64,000 nucleotides of DNA from Conchocele bisecta (GCA_029237695.1 CM055266.1:8883805-8947804), one strand, 5' to 3'; counted from the first letter of the stretch, positions 8,655-19,794 are shown. Notes: generated by a model not told the origin, from the letters alone. Numbers and translations: made by a program.

Positions 8655-10530
8655 ACTAGATTGGTCAGTAAGCGAGGCTTACGGAATACCCCCCGCGTGG
8701 GCCCAGGTACCCCTAAAATATGTAAAAATTTCCAAGTGTGTGGGCTTGTGACCTTGACTCTGGGATTAGCGCGAGCGGCATGAACGTGAATTTGTCACAG
8801 GGTGGTAGAGGTCCATCGGAGCAATGAGTGTGTGAAATGTGAAGCAGATCCGAGCAAGGAAATAGAAGTTATAACCGATTTCTCTGATGTTAAGTTTTGT
8901 AAAGGGACTACCGTATAACCTCGAATTAACACCCCCGGAGGCGTTACATTTTACAAAAGGGGGGTCGTTTATTAGCCAGTAAAATTTTTTTACCAAGGAC
9001 CGCCAATTTCAAACACAAATAAGGATCTAAGGATTATTTGTGTTTGAAATTGGCGGTCATTGGTAAAAAAAAATTATTTTTTTATTTGGGGGTGGGGGCG
9101 GGCGGAGCATTTATAGGAGGGGGGGCGTTAATTCGAGGTTATACGGTATGTATGTGACATTGACCTCGAGATCAGCGGGGATTTGTCACAACATATGAAA
9201 TATTAAGAATTTTCAATGAAAGAAATAGAAGTTATAACATATTTCTCTGATGTTAAGTTTTGTAAAGAGACTAAGTATGTGACCTTGACCTTGGGATCAG
9301 CGGGGGTTGGACAGTCGTAGATTTGTCACAGCATGATAGTACAACCTTAGAGGAATGCACAAGTGAAATAATAAGAATTTTCAATGAAGGAAATAGAAGT
9401 TATAACATATTTCTCTGATGTTAAGTTTTGTAAAGAGACTAAGTATGTGACCTTGACCTTGGGATCAGCGGGGGTTGGACAGTAGATTTGTCACAGCATG
9501 ATAGTACAACCTTAGAGGAATGCACAAGTGAAATAATAAGAATTTTCAATGAAGGAAATAGAAGTTATAACTTATTTCTCTGATGTTAAGTTTTGTAAAG
9601 AGACTAAGTATTTGACCTTAACATTGGGATCAGCGGGGGTTGGACGGTCATGGATTTGACACAGCATGGTATTAGAGCCTTACAGGAATGCATGTGTGAA
9701 ATATTAAGAATTTTAGATGAAGGAAATAGAAGTTAGAACAATATTTCTCTGATGTTAAGTTTTGTAAAGAGACTAAGTATTTGACCTTGACCTTGGGATC
9801 AGCGGGGGTTGGATGATCTTGGTATCAGCGGGGGTTGGATGGTCGTGGATTTGGCACAGCATGGTAGTAGAGCCCTACAGGAATGCATGTGTGAAATGTT
9901 AAGCATTTTAGATGAAGGAAATAGAAGTTATAAGTTTTGTAAAGAGACTAAGTATTTCACCTTGACCTTGGGATCTGCGGGGGTTGGACGGTCGTGGATT
10001 TGGCACAGCATGGTAGTAGAGCCTTACAGGAATGCATGTGTGAAATATTAAGCATTTTAGATGAAGGAAATAGAAGTTATAACAATATTTCTCTGATGTT
10101 AAGTTTACGGACTAAGTATTTGACCTTGACCTTGGGATCTGCGGGGGTTGGACGGTCGTGGATTTGGCACAGCATGGTAGTAGAGCATTTTAGATGAAGG
10201 AAATAGAAGTTATAACAATATTTCTCTGATGTTAAGTTTACGGACGCACGGATGGACGCACGGACGTTCTTACAGTACTATACTTATGTGGCTTATCACA
10301 TGTTAAATATTAGCCACATAAAATGATTTTTAGCCACATAAAAGGATTTTTTTAGGTGGCTAATTGTAACCAACCCTATCCTTTACCAAGTCCATAACCC
10401 TGTGGGGCTAGCCACATAAGTACCCTAATGTGTGCCCGGACAGACGCACGCACGGATGGACGGACGGACGGACGAACAGACAACCTGACTCCAGTATACC
10501 CCCCACAACTCGTTGCGGGGGGTATAATGA
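8655..10530. repeat. Satellite C element, copy 1 (units of about 170-190 bp)
   Basis: It begins with ATTGGTCAGTAAGCGAGGC and GGAATACCCCC and ends with GACGGACGGACGGACG and GGGGGGTATAAT. Inside, GACCTTGACCTTGGGATC, GCGGGGGTTGGACGGTCG, GAATGCATGTGTGAAAT, AAATAGAAGTTATAAC and TTCTCTGATGTTAAG recur about seven times. A second, shorter element with the same ends is at 38310-39372. The short inverted ends (ATACCCCC...GGGGGTAT) suggest a mobile unit with an internal tandem array. ORFs over it are artefacts. Confidence 0.85.
8908..9150. mobile_element. Palindromic MITE inserted in satellite C
   Basis: Its ends are TACCGTATAACCTCGAATTA on the left and the complement on the right. The inner arms ACCGCCAATTTCAAACACAA pair with TTGTGTTTGAAATTGGCGGT around a short loop. 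It interrupts the first unit of the satellite, so it inserted later. Confidence 0.85.
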
Positions 10531-10614
10531 CACACGTTTCTGCATAATGTAACAGTCTGAAGCGTAACATGAAATAGTCTATGTCAGTTACTTAGGGGTG
10601 AACAGGTTAAGAAC

Positions 10615-11420
10615 AGGGGGCCGTTTCACTAAATTTTGTACAATTAAAATGTTCGTACGTATAAATTTAGGGATCGTCTGGGAATTAAATTGATGGATTT
10701 ACATTTATTGAGCATAGAATGCATATGCAGCCTATGCTCAATAAATGTAAATTCAATAATTGTTTACAAGAAAACATTGTTAATGTAATATTTACAAACT
10801 ATCATAATTTTAGTTGTACGCNNNNNNNNNNNNNNNNNNNNNNNNNNNNNNNNNNNNNNNNNNNNNNNNNNNNNNNNNNNNNNNNNNNNNNNNNNNNNNN
10901 NNNNNNNNNNNNNNNNNNNNNNNNNNNNNNNNNNNNNNNNNNNNNNNNNNNNNNNNNNNNNNNNNNNNNNNNNNNNNNNNNNNNNNNNNNNNNNNNNNNN
11001 NNNNNNNNNNNNNNNNNNNNNNNNNNNNNNNNNNNNNNNNNNNNNNNNNNNNNNNNNNNNNNNNNNNNNNNNNNNNNNNNNNNNNNNNNNNNNNNNNNNN
11101 NNNNNNNNNNNNNNNNNNNNNNNNNNNNNNNNNNNNNNNNNNNNNNNNNNNNNNNNNNNNNNNNNNNNNNNNNNNNNNNNNNNNNNNNNNNNNNNNNNNN
11201 NNNNNNNNNNNNNNNNNNNNNNNNNNNNNNNNNNNNNNNNNNNNNNNNNNNNNNNNNNNNNNNNNNNNNNNNNNNNNNNNNNNNNNNNNNNNNNNNNNNN
11301 NNNNNNNNNNNNNNNNNNNNNGCAACGCTAGTTATTTGTTCAATAATAACATGTTTTATTTATTTTTACTTTCTTCTTTCCTTCAAGTTACTCATAGTAC
11401 ATGTTCATATATGAATGCAA
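10615..11420. mobile_element. MITE family 4, copy 1, interrupted by the assembly gap
   Basis: Left end GGGGGCCGTTTCACTAAA, then AAAATGTTCGTACGTA, GGATTTACATTTATTGAGC and its complement up to TAGTTGTACG, where the N run starts. The right end is not visible after the gap. Intact copies are at 14217-14432, 43425-43670 and 44455-44660. Confidence 0.7.
10822..11321. other. Assembly gap of exactly 500 N
   Basis: The run is exactly 500 N, typical of a placeholder gap put in by a scaffolder, so the true distance is unknown. It falls in the second arm of a palindromic MITE. All ORFs across it are meaningless. Confidence 0.98.
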
Positions 11421-11448
11421 CTCCTTAGTAAGAGACAAGACACTGTTA
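11322..11448. other. No gene recognised after the gap
   Basis: Unassigned AT-rich DNA that does not obviously continue the MITE before the gap. Confidence 0.4.
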
Positions 11449-11720
11449 TAGAGAATAGTAGGTTAATGCCGTGAATGGGAAAAAATATCTGGCAAGGCTC
11501 AGGAAACGGGATGGGCGAGGCTCTGCCGAGCACATCCCGTTTCCTTGCCGCGCCAGATATTTTTTCCCATTCACGGCACTAACCTACTATTCTATTTATC
11601 CCGTCAACACCTACAAATGGCTGTAAAATGCAAAAATGGTATTGACTGGATATCAAAAATGTTTCACGGCACCGTGTTTCACGGCACATACGCACTGTGT
11701 TGACGGGATAAATTGCTGTA
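11449..11720. mobile_element. Palindromic element family 5, copy 1
   Basis: AGAATAGTAGGTTAATGCC and its complement GGCACTAACCTACTATTCT enclose an almost perfect hairpin (GGGAAAAAATATCTGG, GGGATGGGCGAGGCTCTGCC). A second arm pair, TTTATCCCGTCAACA at 11597 and TGTTGACGGGATAAA at 11698, follows with GTTTCACGGCAC repeats. The same parts recur at 35790-35950 and 36885-36955. Confidence 0.75.
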
Positions 11721-11889
11721 ATACCCCACCCTGACTCACCATTCAATTGTCGGAGCCTAAAAATATGCATTTTTCAAGATGTTTAGATTCGCCAAAAAAA
11801 CAACACATAAAACATAGACTACATGTTGAATAATTATTCTAGAGCAACGTCATTTAGTGGAAGCAGTTAATTAAACAGTTTCTGGGCTA

Positions 11890-12150
11890 TTGATTCCCCA
11901 GCCCACAGAGACAAATGCCTGGAATACAAATATGTGGCTGTGACTGGAGAAATGGAGCTTACAGGATTTGTGACCAGCCCCTGATCAAACGATCTATCTT
12001 GCTTGTTAGAAGCATGTCGGGTGTTTTATTGATGGAATTGCGAACAGTGCAGATCCTGATCAGCCTGTGCGGATGCACAGGCTGACTGTGCGGATGCACA
12101 GGCTGATCTGGATCTACACTGGTCGCAAAACCCACAAGCCCCATTTCTCA
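11890..12150. repeat. Dispersed repeat family S, copy 2
   Basis: It has the same order of words as 5165-5470: GGAGAAATGGAGCTTAC, GACCAGCCCCTGATCAAA, AGCATGTCGGGTGTTTTAT, then a palindrome CAGTGCAGATCCTGATCAG with the tandem doublet CTGTGCGGATGCACAGG, and GGATCTACACTGG. Confidence 0.7.
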
Positions 12151-12374
12151 AGTCACAGTCATAAATCAATATTGGCAAATGGGCAAATTGGCCGTGTCAA
12201 CAGAAAGAAACAAAAAACATGTTACATTTCAGCTTGATTGCATTCAGCAGTTGTTGTACAATAGTATTGATATCACAGGTATCAAGTAGTGAGCTGAACT
12301 TCGACTTCCTTAAGTTTCATCGAAAACAGACGAGCTAAAAACAATGACCAAGTTCGTGACATAGATGTAAACAA

Positions 12375-12697
12375 GTAGCTGATTTCACCAACATTGCTAA
12401 GTACACTTATCTAGCTAAGTATACTTTGAGGGAATTAATTATTTATTTTTACTGAAATGCACTGCATGTATTTCTATTTGTAATAGAACTTAACGACTGT
12501 TTATATTTGATGATTAAAATTATGCAGAATTATTACAATGTATTATAATGTATTTATTACATTATCACAGCCAATAGTTTAGAAAATATTTTATTTCATT
12601 AAATAAAAAGTTAATTTATGCTTAAACTGAAAATTTCTCACTCAAAGTATACTTAGTAAGATAAGTGTACTTAAACATTTTGGTGAAATCGGCTAAA
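12375..12697. mobile_element. MITE family 1, diverged copy 3
   Basis: TAGCTGATTTCACCAAC and GGTGAAATCGGCTA are the ends, with AAGTATACTTTGAGGG and CTCAAAGTATACTT next to them. The centre differs from the other copies, so it is probably an older subfamily. Confidence 0.75.
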
Positions 12698-12771
12698 GGG
12701 ATCATGACCGAATCCATTGCCCGACTGACAGGGCAAAACAGCAACAAGTTGAAATGATAAAATTTCTATAC

Positions 12772-13570
12772 AAGAAACGAGGCAAAGCCACGAAGGCCAG
12801 GTTTTTTCCAAGCATAGACACTTGGATAACATAATTATACCCACTTTTTGTAGACTAGATGGCCGTGGCCTGCATGTCGCGCCTTGGGCCGAGGCATGGA
12901 CACTAAAAAAATAGATATAGTAGATGGAAAAACTTTAACAAAAAAACTTTAACCGGACACACGGACGTACGGACGTACGGACGGAAGGACGGACGTATGC
13001 CAAAATGCCGACGATATCGCGCTTTCCGCAAGCGGGTGCGACAATGATGATAAACACTCATGTGAAGTATCAAGGTATTGGGTGAAGCAGTTGCAGAGAT
13101 ATAGTACACGAAAAAACTTTAACAAAAAAATTCAAAGTAATTTGACCTTGACATTGGGCACAGGGGCAGCACGGTTGGGGGGTAGAATGAAAATATGGAT
13201 GATGATAAACACCCATGTGAAGTTTCAAGGTAATGGGCGAAGCAGTTGCAGAGATATAGTACAACGAAAAAGTTTTAAGCAAAAACCTTTAACAGGACGT
13301 ACGTTAAAAAGTTAACGTTGAAAATGGCTAAGTCAATTACGTAGAAATAATAGGTGAAGGTAAAAAAATGGTCACATGTTGGATAGTTGTATGTGGTAGG
13401 CACCCCTTGGTTATGAAGCTGTGAAAGTTTGGTGGTCCTAGGTGGTACAGTAACAAAGAAAAGGACTCAAACACGAAAACTTAACATTGATTGTGGACGC
13501 CGCCTGCCGCCCGCCCGCCGCCCGCCCGGCTTTCGCCACTCCAATAGCCTGGATTTTTTCCCAAAAAACC
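12772..13570. mobile_element. Composite repeat element C/B, copy 1
   Basis: It starts AAACGAGGCAAAGCCACG, then GGCCAGGTTTTTTCC, and closes with AATAGCCTGGATTTTTTCC and AAAAAACCTGGCT, giving short inverted ends. Inside are the B motif (ACTAGATGGCCGTGGCC, CATGTCGCGCC, CTTTCCGCAAGCGGG), two units with TTTGACCTTGACATTGGGC, and blocks such as GGTGGTCCTAGGTGGTACAG. The element recurs at 34053-35015. Confidence 0.75.
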
Positions 13571-13900
13571 TGGCTAAAAATTATTGAACAGTTTTTTTTT
13601 CCTCCATTCTATTGCACTGTGAACAGCCAAAACACTGGCCAATTTCGCCTTGCTTTGTGTGTTATTTTAAGTATAACTTTCTAATTTATTATTTCACCGA
13701 TTTTGATGAAATAAAGTGCACGGAACATTGTGTAGAATCTGAGACTCATGGTTGTTTCCTCATATTTCCCGCCAGTTCCCCAAACACTTTGGAACGGTTT
13801 TGAGAAAATGTTGAAATTGGCATGATAAAGTTGTATAAAAGACTGAAATAAAAGGCTCAGCAAAAGCAAACATGCTGTTGGACTAGTACTACATGCACAT
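13571..13900. other. No gene or repeat recognised
   Basis: Single-copy-looking sequence. Short frames exist on both strands but show no domain, splice context or repeat similarity I can name. Confidence 0.4.
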
Positions 13901-13902
13901 TT

Positions 13903-13972
13903 GCAACCAGTGCAAACCTTGATCAGCCTGCACATCCGTGCAGTCTGATCAAGGTCTCCACTGTTTGGCATA
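13903..13972. repeat. Hairpin related to families G and S
   Basis: CAAACCTTGATCAGCCTGC and GCAGTCTGATCAAGGTCT form an inverted pair around CACATCCGTG. The same design (a nucleotide stretch around TGATCAG with ends near CACTGTTTG) recurs at 44240-44305. Confidence 0.55.
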
Positions 13973-14009
13973 TCATTTTTTCACAAAATCAAAACTGAAT
14001 ATTTACAGA

Positions 14010-14216
14010 AAACGATATATATTCAGCCCTAAAATTATAATAACCCGACTTGCTGCCAGGTCCTCACCACACCAGAGTCACTTAACCCCACTCCCTAAAA
14101 CTAATAGGATTAGTACTAATTTTACTACTTTTATAATGGGTATAACTTGATCGCACTCTCAAGTAACAAGGAAGCCAAAAATGCACCTGAAGGTCAAACC
14201 AGTGTATGGTACCTGA
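14010..14216 (-). repeat. SINE-like dispersed repeat T, partial copy 1
   Basis: ATATATTCAGCCCTAAAATT, CTTGCTGCCAGGTCC, CCACACCAGAGTCAC and CTAATAGGATTAGTACTAAT are shared in order with 19225-19790 and 22630-22960. A tail piece (CTTCGCATGCTTCCGACC) reappears at 14470 after the MITE 4 insertion, so the MITE landed inside this repeat. Confidence 0.6.
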
Positions 14217-14432
14217 GGCCCGTTTCACTAAACTTTCTATGACTAAAATGTTCGTAAGTGAAAATTTAGGATCATCTGGAAATTCCAATTCAATAAATGT
14301 AATAAATGCTCAATAAATGTAAATCCAATAATTGTTGACAAGAAAACATTGTTATTGTGAAATTTACAGACTATCATAAGTTTGCACTTACAAACATTTT
14401 AGTCATGTGAAGTTTAGTGAAACGGGCCCTCA
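14217..14432. mobile_element. MITE family 4, copy 2
   Basis: The ends are CCCGTTTCACTAAACTT and AAGTTTAGTGAAACGGG, with AAAATGTTCGTAAGTG and its complement next to them. The central palindrome present in other copies is partly deleted. Confidence 0.85.
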
Positions 14433-14519
14433 GGATTGCATTAAGGGCGAAACTCATCATTAGATTTTCCCTTCGCATGCTTCCGACCAACCGGCTACTA
14501 TAAATTAAATACATGTACA

Positions 14520-14960
14520 CGGTGACGTTATATAACTTACAAGGTAGATTTTCTGGATATCCGGTTTAGAGTAGTTAATACACTGTATAAGTTGCGATCA
14601 TCCTTTGACGTGTTGCATGAAGATGGTTCAAATGAGTGGTCACATATTATACTTCCATTCGAAAATACAAAATAAAAATATTTTTAATAAAAAATATCAA
14701 ACAATTTTTACATTGTCGAGAAAGGATAAAACAAAATGTGAACTGTGACTGTAATCAAATACTCCAATATTAGTTTCACTACAGAGCTGTCACATAAATA
14801 TGGCATGTTCGACAGCCATGCTGTATTTATAGAGGCCACCAAAAGCCAATAACTTTGTATTACTGCATGAGCCTTCCAGAAGCCAGCCAGAGAAACGACA
14901 AGCAAACCAAAGCCAACATCAGTTCTATCATTATGATCATGGCTATTAAATACAACTCTG
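14520..14960. other. No gene recognised
   Basis: Unassigned sequence with weak frames on the minus strand and no domain, splice or repeat signal that I can support. Confidence 0.4.
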
Positions 14961-14963
14961 GTT

Positions 14964-15176
14964 AACCCTTAGAATGCGGGAACCGAAAATAGTCGTCTGC
15001 TGTTAATTCATATTTTGTCTTTTCTCTCAGTAAAAACATGGTTTGGCAGCATTTTAGAATCATTTCCATTGGAAATGATTCTAAAGTGCTGCCAAACCAA
15101 GTTTTTGATGAGAAAAAAATCGAAAATAAAAAATATTCAGCAGACGACACAAATTAATTCAGCATTGTAACGGTTA
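14964..15176. mobile_element. MITE family 2, copy 2
   Basis: TAGTCGTCTGCTG and CAGCAGACGAC ends. The arms ACATGGTTTGGCAGC and GCTGCCAAACCA meet at TTTCCATTGGAAA, and the flanks TTAACCCTTA/CGGTTAATAA are partly complementary. Confidence 0.85.
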
Positions 15177-15351
15177 ATAATAAGGTAATAATATGTAAAC
15201 ATTGTGATTTGTGGTCCTGTGTTACTTTATCACCTTTGAAACCAATGTATGTATGTATATATACATGTACATGTATAACCCATAACATACTGAGGGTACA
15301 CAATTTTTCAAACGGAAAAATAAAAATAATTCTCTTAATTATGCACAGCAG

Positions 15352-15475
15352 TATATGTTGTTACCACTCATTTGAACCGTCTCATCAAGGTGTTACCACT
15401 CATTCGAACCTTCTCATCAAGGTGTTACCACTCATTCGAACCTTCTCGTTGAGGTGTTACCACTCGTTTGAACCA
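15352..15475. repeat. Four tandem copies of a 31-32 bp unit
   Basis: GTTACCACTCATTTGAACC plus TCTCATCAAGGT recurs four times without spacers, with small changes. The same word occurs in the 32.68-kb hairpin. It is not a CRISPR, because the units are contiguous and the genome is eukaryotic. Confidence 0.8.
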
Positions 15476-15611
15476 TCTCGTAGGTGTTGGCTTCGCCCCG
15501 GAATGAGCATGGTCTACAGCCATGGTCAAACAGCACGCACTGTATGTTTGAACACGGCTGTGAGAGGTGTCGAACAATGACAGTCATGTAACAATAGTTG
15601 TTCATGTAACT

Positions 15612-15682
15612 ACAGTGCAACTTCTCTAAACCGGACACCCTGGGACCTCCCAGGGTGACCGGTTTAGAGAAGTGGCACTGCA
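15612..15682. mobile_element. Near-perfect 30-bp hairpin
   Basis: CTTCTCTAAACCGGACACCC and GGTGACCGGTTTAGAGAAG pair around GGACCTCC. Fragments of the same end (CCGGTTTAGAGATGCTCCAC at 15804, ACCTCTCTAAACTGGACG at 45214) show that it is a dispersed element. Confidence 0.75.
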
Positions 15683-15900
15683 AACCAGGCATATTGCCAC
15701 TCCAAGTGATGTTTTAGTGCCATGCGATCAAGAACAGACAGTGCCATTGGTGATAAATAACAGAAACCCATGATAATTGCCCACACATGTGTGCATTAAA
15801 TGCCCGGTTTAGAGATGCTCCACTGTAAGACACTATCATTGGATGAGCCTCATTGCAGCGTCAGACACGATATCATATTTCTTCAGATCATGACCCATTG

Positions 15901-16056
15901 CAGGGATTCCGCTGGGGAAAATAAAAAAATCGCCACTTCAAAAAGAAATATAAAAAAAGATTTCTATTTTTTTTCTCGAAAATTGTAATTTTTTATCGCC
16001 AATTGTTTATTTTTATAGCCAATTGCGAAAGTGGCGATCGCCAGCGGAATCCCTGC
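15901..16056. mobile_element. Small inverted-repeat element
   Basis: CAGGGATTCCGCTGG at the left end and CCAGCGGAATCCCTG at the right end are perfect inverted repeats. Inside them ATCGCCACTT and AAGTGGCGAT extend the arms. The AT-rich centre carries GCCAATTG words. Confidence 0.85.
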
Positions 16057-16299
16057 GTTGTATAATTAGTTCCTCACCTATCGATCATTGACATGGTCTT
16101 TGTTGACGTAGCACATGATAATAACAATATTTTTATGTTGTTCTATACATTGTGAATTTAATCTTACTTCTGTGACAAACAATGGCGGTATATCGGTCAC
16201 TGGCATCGCTACTTTGTGCAGGAACTATTAACCAGGAAACAATTATCACATTGACAGTATGTTGACTAGATACTGTACCATGATTAACAACAAAATGTT

Positions 16300-16550
16300 T
16301 ACCCTTAGACCGCTACTCACAACAATTGTCGTCTGCTGTTGCTTTTATATCTTTCCTTATTTCTCAATAAAAACATGGTTTGACTGACAGCACTTCAGAA
16401 TCATTTCCAATGGAAATGATTCTGAATTGCTGTCAAAGCATGTTGTAAATTATTCTAAAGTGCTGTCAAAGCATGTTTTTTATGATAAAAATAGAAAATA
16501 AACAGCAGACGACAACAAAATTATGATAGCGGTGTAAGGGTTAACTTGTG
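16300..16550. mobile_element. MITE family 2, copy 3, with an internal duplication
   Basis: ACAATTGTCGTCTGCTG and CAGCAGACGACAAC ends. The arm GCTGTCAAAGCATGTT is present twice on the right side (16425 and 16463), indicating an internal duplication. Copy 28245-28440 has the same duplication. Confidence 0.8.
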
Positions 16551-16732
16551 ACAAAAAGGGGCTGATTTTTTTTTTCTTCAAATTTTCTTTTTTTCTTGTT
16601 AAAATATGTTCATCAGTACATGAGAATCGTCTACATAAAACATGTTTTTGGTCGAGATAAACGGACAACAACATTTTACTAACGGAAAAACCACAATCTC
16701 TTGAAGAATTATCAAATACAAGGCTAATACTG

Positions 16733-16760
16733 GGGGGGGGAGGGGGGGGGGGGGGGGGAG
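16733..16760. repeat. Poly-G tract
   Basis: An almost pure run of G, about 27 bases with one A. Such tracts are prone to length error in sequencing and can form G-quadruplexes. Confidence 0.9.
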
Positions 16761-16779
16761 TATCTCACCCACTAAACAC

Positions 16780-17800
16780 AAAATGTCAAGGTCACCCAGG
16801 TCAAGGTCACAATATGACACAGGGTGAATAGCCATCAAAGTGAGGAAGTTGCTGGTGAAGTTTGGCAATGATCTACCCAACGGGTCAGGATATATTCAAT
16901 ATTTGACATACATGTACATCCAAAATTATTGACACAAACGTCAAGGACACCAAGATGACGGTCAAGGTCATTGGAATGACACTGGATGGATATCTATCAA
17001 TGTGAGGAAGCTATTTATGAAGTTTGGTAATGATATGACTAACGAATCAGGTGACGGTCACCAAGGTCAAGGTCAGCCGAATTACACTGGTAGATATCCA
17101 TCAACGTGAGGAAGCTATTTGATGCTGTTTGGAGATGATCCGACTAACGGATCAAGAGATATTCAACATTTGGATGTACATCCAAAATTATTGACATGAA
17201 GGTCAACGTCACCAACGTGAAGGTCAGTGTCACACGAATGACACTAGATGGATAGCTATGAATGTGATGAAGCTATTGATGAAGTTTGTTCATGATCCTA
17301 CTATATATAGATAGAGATATTCAACATTTTTACAAAACTGTTGACACCAAGGCCAAGGTCACCATGGTCATGGTCACCAAAATGACACTGGATAGCGCTC
17401 AATGTGACAAAGCTATTTACAAAGTTTTGTAAGGATTCGACTAAAGGATCAGGAGATATTCAACATTTGGACGTACGTGGATGGAAAACTGGGCGGATAG
17501 CCGTCAATGTGAGGAGGAAGCTACCGTATTGATGAAGATTGGTGAAGATTGGTGAAGATTGGTGAAGACTGGTGAAGATTGATGAAGATTGGTGAAGCTC
17601 CAACTAACGGATCAAGAGGTATATGTATTCAACATGTGGACGTATCTACAAAATTATTGACACAACGGTTAAGATCACCAAGGTGAAGGTCAATGTTACT
17701 CGAATGACATTGGATTAATAGCTATCACTGAGGAAGCTATTGAAGAAGTTTGGTAATGATCTGACTACCGGATCAAGAGATATTGGAAATTTGCCTACGT
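16780..17800. repeat. Satellite D, degenerate array of about six units (150-200 bp)
   Basis: AAGGTCAAGGTCAC-type words, GACACTGGATGGATA, TGTGAGGAAGCTATTT, GATGAAGTTTGG and AGATATTCAACATTTGGA recur in this order about six times with much drift. It also contains TCAAGGTCA words. Confidence 0.75.
17526..17592. repeat. 10-bp minisatellite GATTGGTGAA, about six copies
   Basis: GATTGGTGAA is repeated about six times with two variant units, inside a unit of satellite D. It looks like a local slippage expansion. Confidence 0.85.
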
Positions 17801-18004
17801 CAAAAATTTACGTCCCAAATCATTGCCGTCAATGCTAACGACGCCGCCGCCGGAATTGTGACCGCTATGTCTCACTTTCCACTATCGTGGGTGAGACAAC
17901 AAATTGCACATACAATGTACAGTGTTTCTCTTTAACTTTCTTTAAATGGAATTTTATCCCAAGCCAAATGATTCGTCCCAGCACGATTTCAGACACTGTT
18001 ATGT

Positions 18005-18200
18005 GGGTTAACCCTTACTACGCTGAATTAAATAATATCGTCTGCTGGAAATGTTATATTTTCAATATTTCTCAACAACAACTTGTTTTGACAGCTGGAG
18101 ACGATTCTCATGTGCTGTCAAAACCAGTTTTTGTTAAGAATTAAGGCAAAAATGAAAAACAGCAGACGACAATTTCCGTCTCCAGCGTAGGGAGGGTTAA
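18005..18200. mobile_element. MITE family 2, variant copy 4
   Basis: TTAACCCTTACTACGCTGAA and AGCGTAGGGAGGGTTAA flanks, TCGTCTGCTGG/CAGCAGACGAC ends, and arms TTTTGACAGCTGGAGACG with its complement. This subfamily differs from copy 5 in the central arms. Confidence 0.8.
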
Positions 18201-18229
18201 GCAGAGCAAACAGACTACAGGTACAGTTA

Positions 18230-18440
18230 ACCCTTAGACCGCTGTCTTATTTTTTTTTCATCTGGTGTTTATTTTCTATTTTCCATTTTTATCATCAAAA
18301 ACATGCTTTGACAGCACTTCAGAATCATTTCCATTGGAAATGATTCTGAAGTGCTGTCAAACCATGTTTTTATTGAGAAATAAGGCAAGGTATAATAGCA
18401 ACAGCAGACGATAATTGTTGTGAGTAGCAGTCTAAGTTAA
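18230..18440. mobile_element. MITE family 2, copy 5
   Basis: The arms TTTGACAGCACTTCAGAATC and GATTCTGAAGTGCTGTCAAA form a perfect hairpin around TTTCCATTGGAAA. Flanks TTAACCCTTAGACCGCT and AGCAGTCTAAGTTAA are inverted. Confidence 0.85.
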
Positions 18441-18540
18441 CATAGACTACAGCGAACACTTGAGAATCAATAAGCTATCAGTTGAGAGCTGTAAATGCTG
18501 GCTGGTATTTGGGAGCTCAGCTGAAGAAAGGTTCTCTGGA

Positions 18541-18715
18541 ATTTTCTAACAATGGAAGACAGGACATCAGTCTCCGCGAAAGTCGTCGGTCCGTCGGACA
18601 TGTCCGTTAAAAGTGCTGCCGGTCCAACGGTAACCGGAAGTCGCCGGACCAGCTTCAATGAAATCACCTTCCTTTGGTATGCGCTTCTGGTGCTAGCTAG
18701 CTTTTCTTATATGAC
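18541..18715. other. Open frame without recognised domain
   Basis: A short plus-strand frame begins at 18552 with a polar, Ser/Thr/Val-rich stretch. It runs into MITE copy 6 at 18722, and the opposite strand is equally open. Repeats of TCAGCTGAAGAAAG and GGAATTTTCTAA at 18518-18550 and 19358-19390 suggest repetitive DNA rather than a gene. Confidence 0.3.
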
Positions 18716-18721
18716 TGATAT

Positions 18722-18930
18722 ACTTAACCCTTACTACGCTGAATTAAATGTTGTCGTCTGCTGGAAATGTTTTATTTGCAATATTTCTCGACAAAAACCT
18801 GGTTTTGACAGCACATGAGAATCGTCTCCAGTGGTGTCATGTGCTGTCAAAACCAATTTTTTGTTAAGAATTAAAGCAAAAATGAAAAACAGCAGACGGC
18901 AATTTCCGTCAACAGCGTAGGAAGGGTTAA
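18722..18930. mobile_element. MITE family 2, copy 6 (same subfamily as copy 4)
   Basis: TTAACCCTTACTACGCTGAA and AGCGTAGGAAGGGTTAA flanks, TGTCGTCTGCTGG/CAGCAGACGGCA ends, and arms TTTTGACAGCACATGAGA with its complement. Confidence 0.85.
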
Positions 18931-19014
18931 AAAGCTCTTAAATATGACACAAAATCAATTTTATTTTTTTTTAAAAATGTCCTGTAACATTTTGGCAGTT
19001 TCGCGGAGACTGGG

Positions 19015-19790
19015 ACATGCAACTATATTGTGTATCACCACATCGATTCACAGTCAACTCGGGTCCTGTTACCCGTTCTGTGACTGCGCCAGACAATGTG
19101 GTGTGATTGATTGATTGGTGTTTAATGGCCTATCAACAGCTAATGTCATTTAAGGCCGGGCCAACGGGTTTGATCCCGCATTCAACCTGCTGCATTGGGG
19201 GGAAAATCCCAAAATCAGAACGGAATATATATATTGAAAAAATTATATATTCAGCCCTGAAATTAGAATAACCTGACCTGGTGCCAGGTCTGTACCACAC
19301 CAGTCACTTGTCCCCTTCCCCTAAAAGTAATAGGATTACGAATAATCGTAATACTCTCAGCTGAAGAAAGCTTCTCAGGAATTTTCTAAAATGGAAGACG
19401 GGACATGCAACTATATTGTGTATCACCACATTGATTCACAGTCAACTCAGGTCCTGTTACCCGTTCTGTGACTGAACCATACAATGTCATGTGATTGATT
19501 TGAAGAAAAAAATACACATTTAGCTCTGAAATTAGAATAATTTGACCTGGTGCCAGGTCCATACCACGCCAAAGTCACTTGGCCCCTTCCCCTAAAAGTA
19601 ATAGGATTACAAATAATCGTAATACTCATATACGGGGTATAACCAGATTCAACTGTCACATACAAAAACGCCAAAGACATACGTGAGATCCAAACCAGAA
19701 CCCTGGTCGGGATTCCGGTAAGGATGAACCCCGATCATTAAATTACCAATCGCATGCTCCCACCTACCAGCCACTAATGTGATGTGACTG
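19015..19790. repeat. SINE-like repeat T, two partial copies in tandem, with duplicated flank
   Basis: ATATATTCAGCCCTGAAATT, GACCTGGTGCCAGGTC, CCCTAAAAGTAATAGGATTA and the block ACTATATTGTGTATCACCAC each occur twice (19.02-19.35 and 19.40-19.64 kb). The left copy is preceded by GATTGATTGATTGGTGTTTA, a very common start of dispersed mollusc repeats (from general knowledge). Confidence 0.6.
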
Positions 19791-19794
19791 CCAA

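Noticed and set aside
9809..10197. ORFs in satellite C (and similar ones at 38.5-39.4 kb)
   Set aside because: The same peptide appears in each satellite unit and is simply the open frame of a repeated non-coding unit.
10719..11428. Three ORFs of 171-231 residues across the N run
   Set aside because: They exist only because N codons are not stops. Most residues are unknown.
15352..15475. CRISPR-like direct repeats
   Set aside because: Units are contiguous without unique spacers, and the genome is eukaryotic.
18552..18818. 88-residue plus-strand ORF
   Set aside because: Its second half is MITE family 2 sequence and its first half has no domain.
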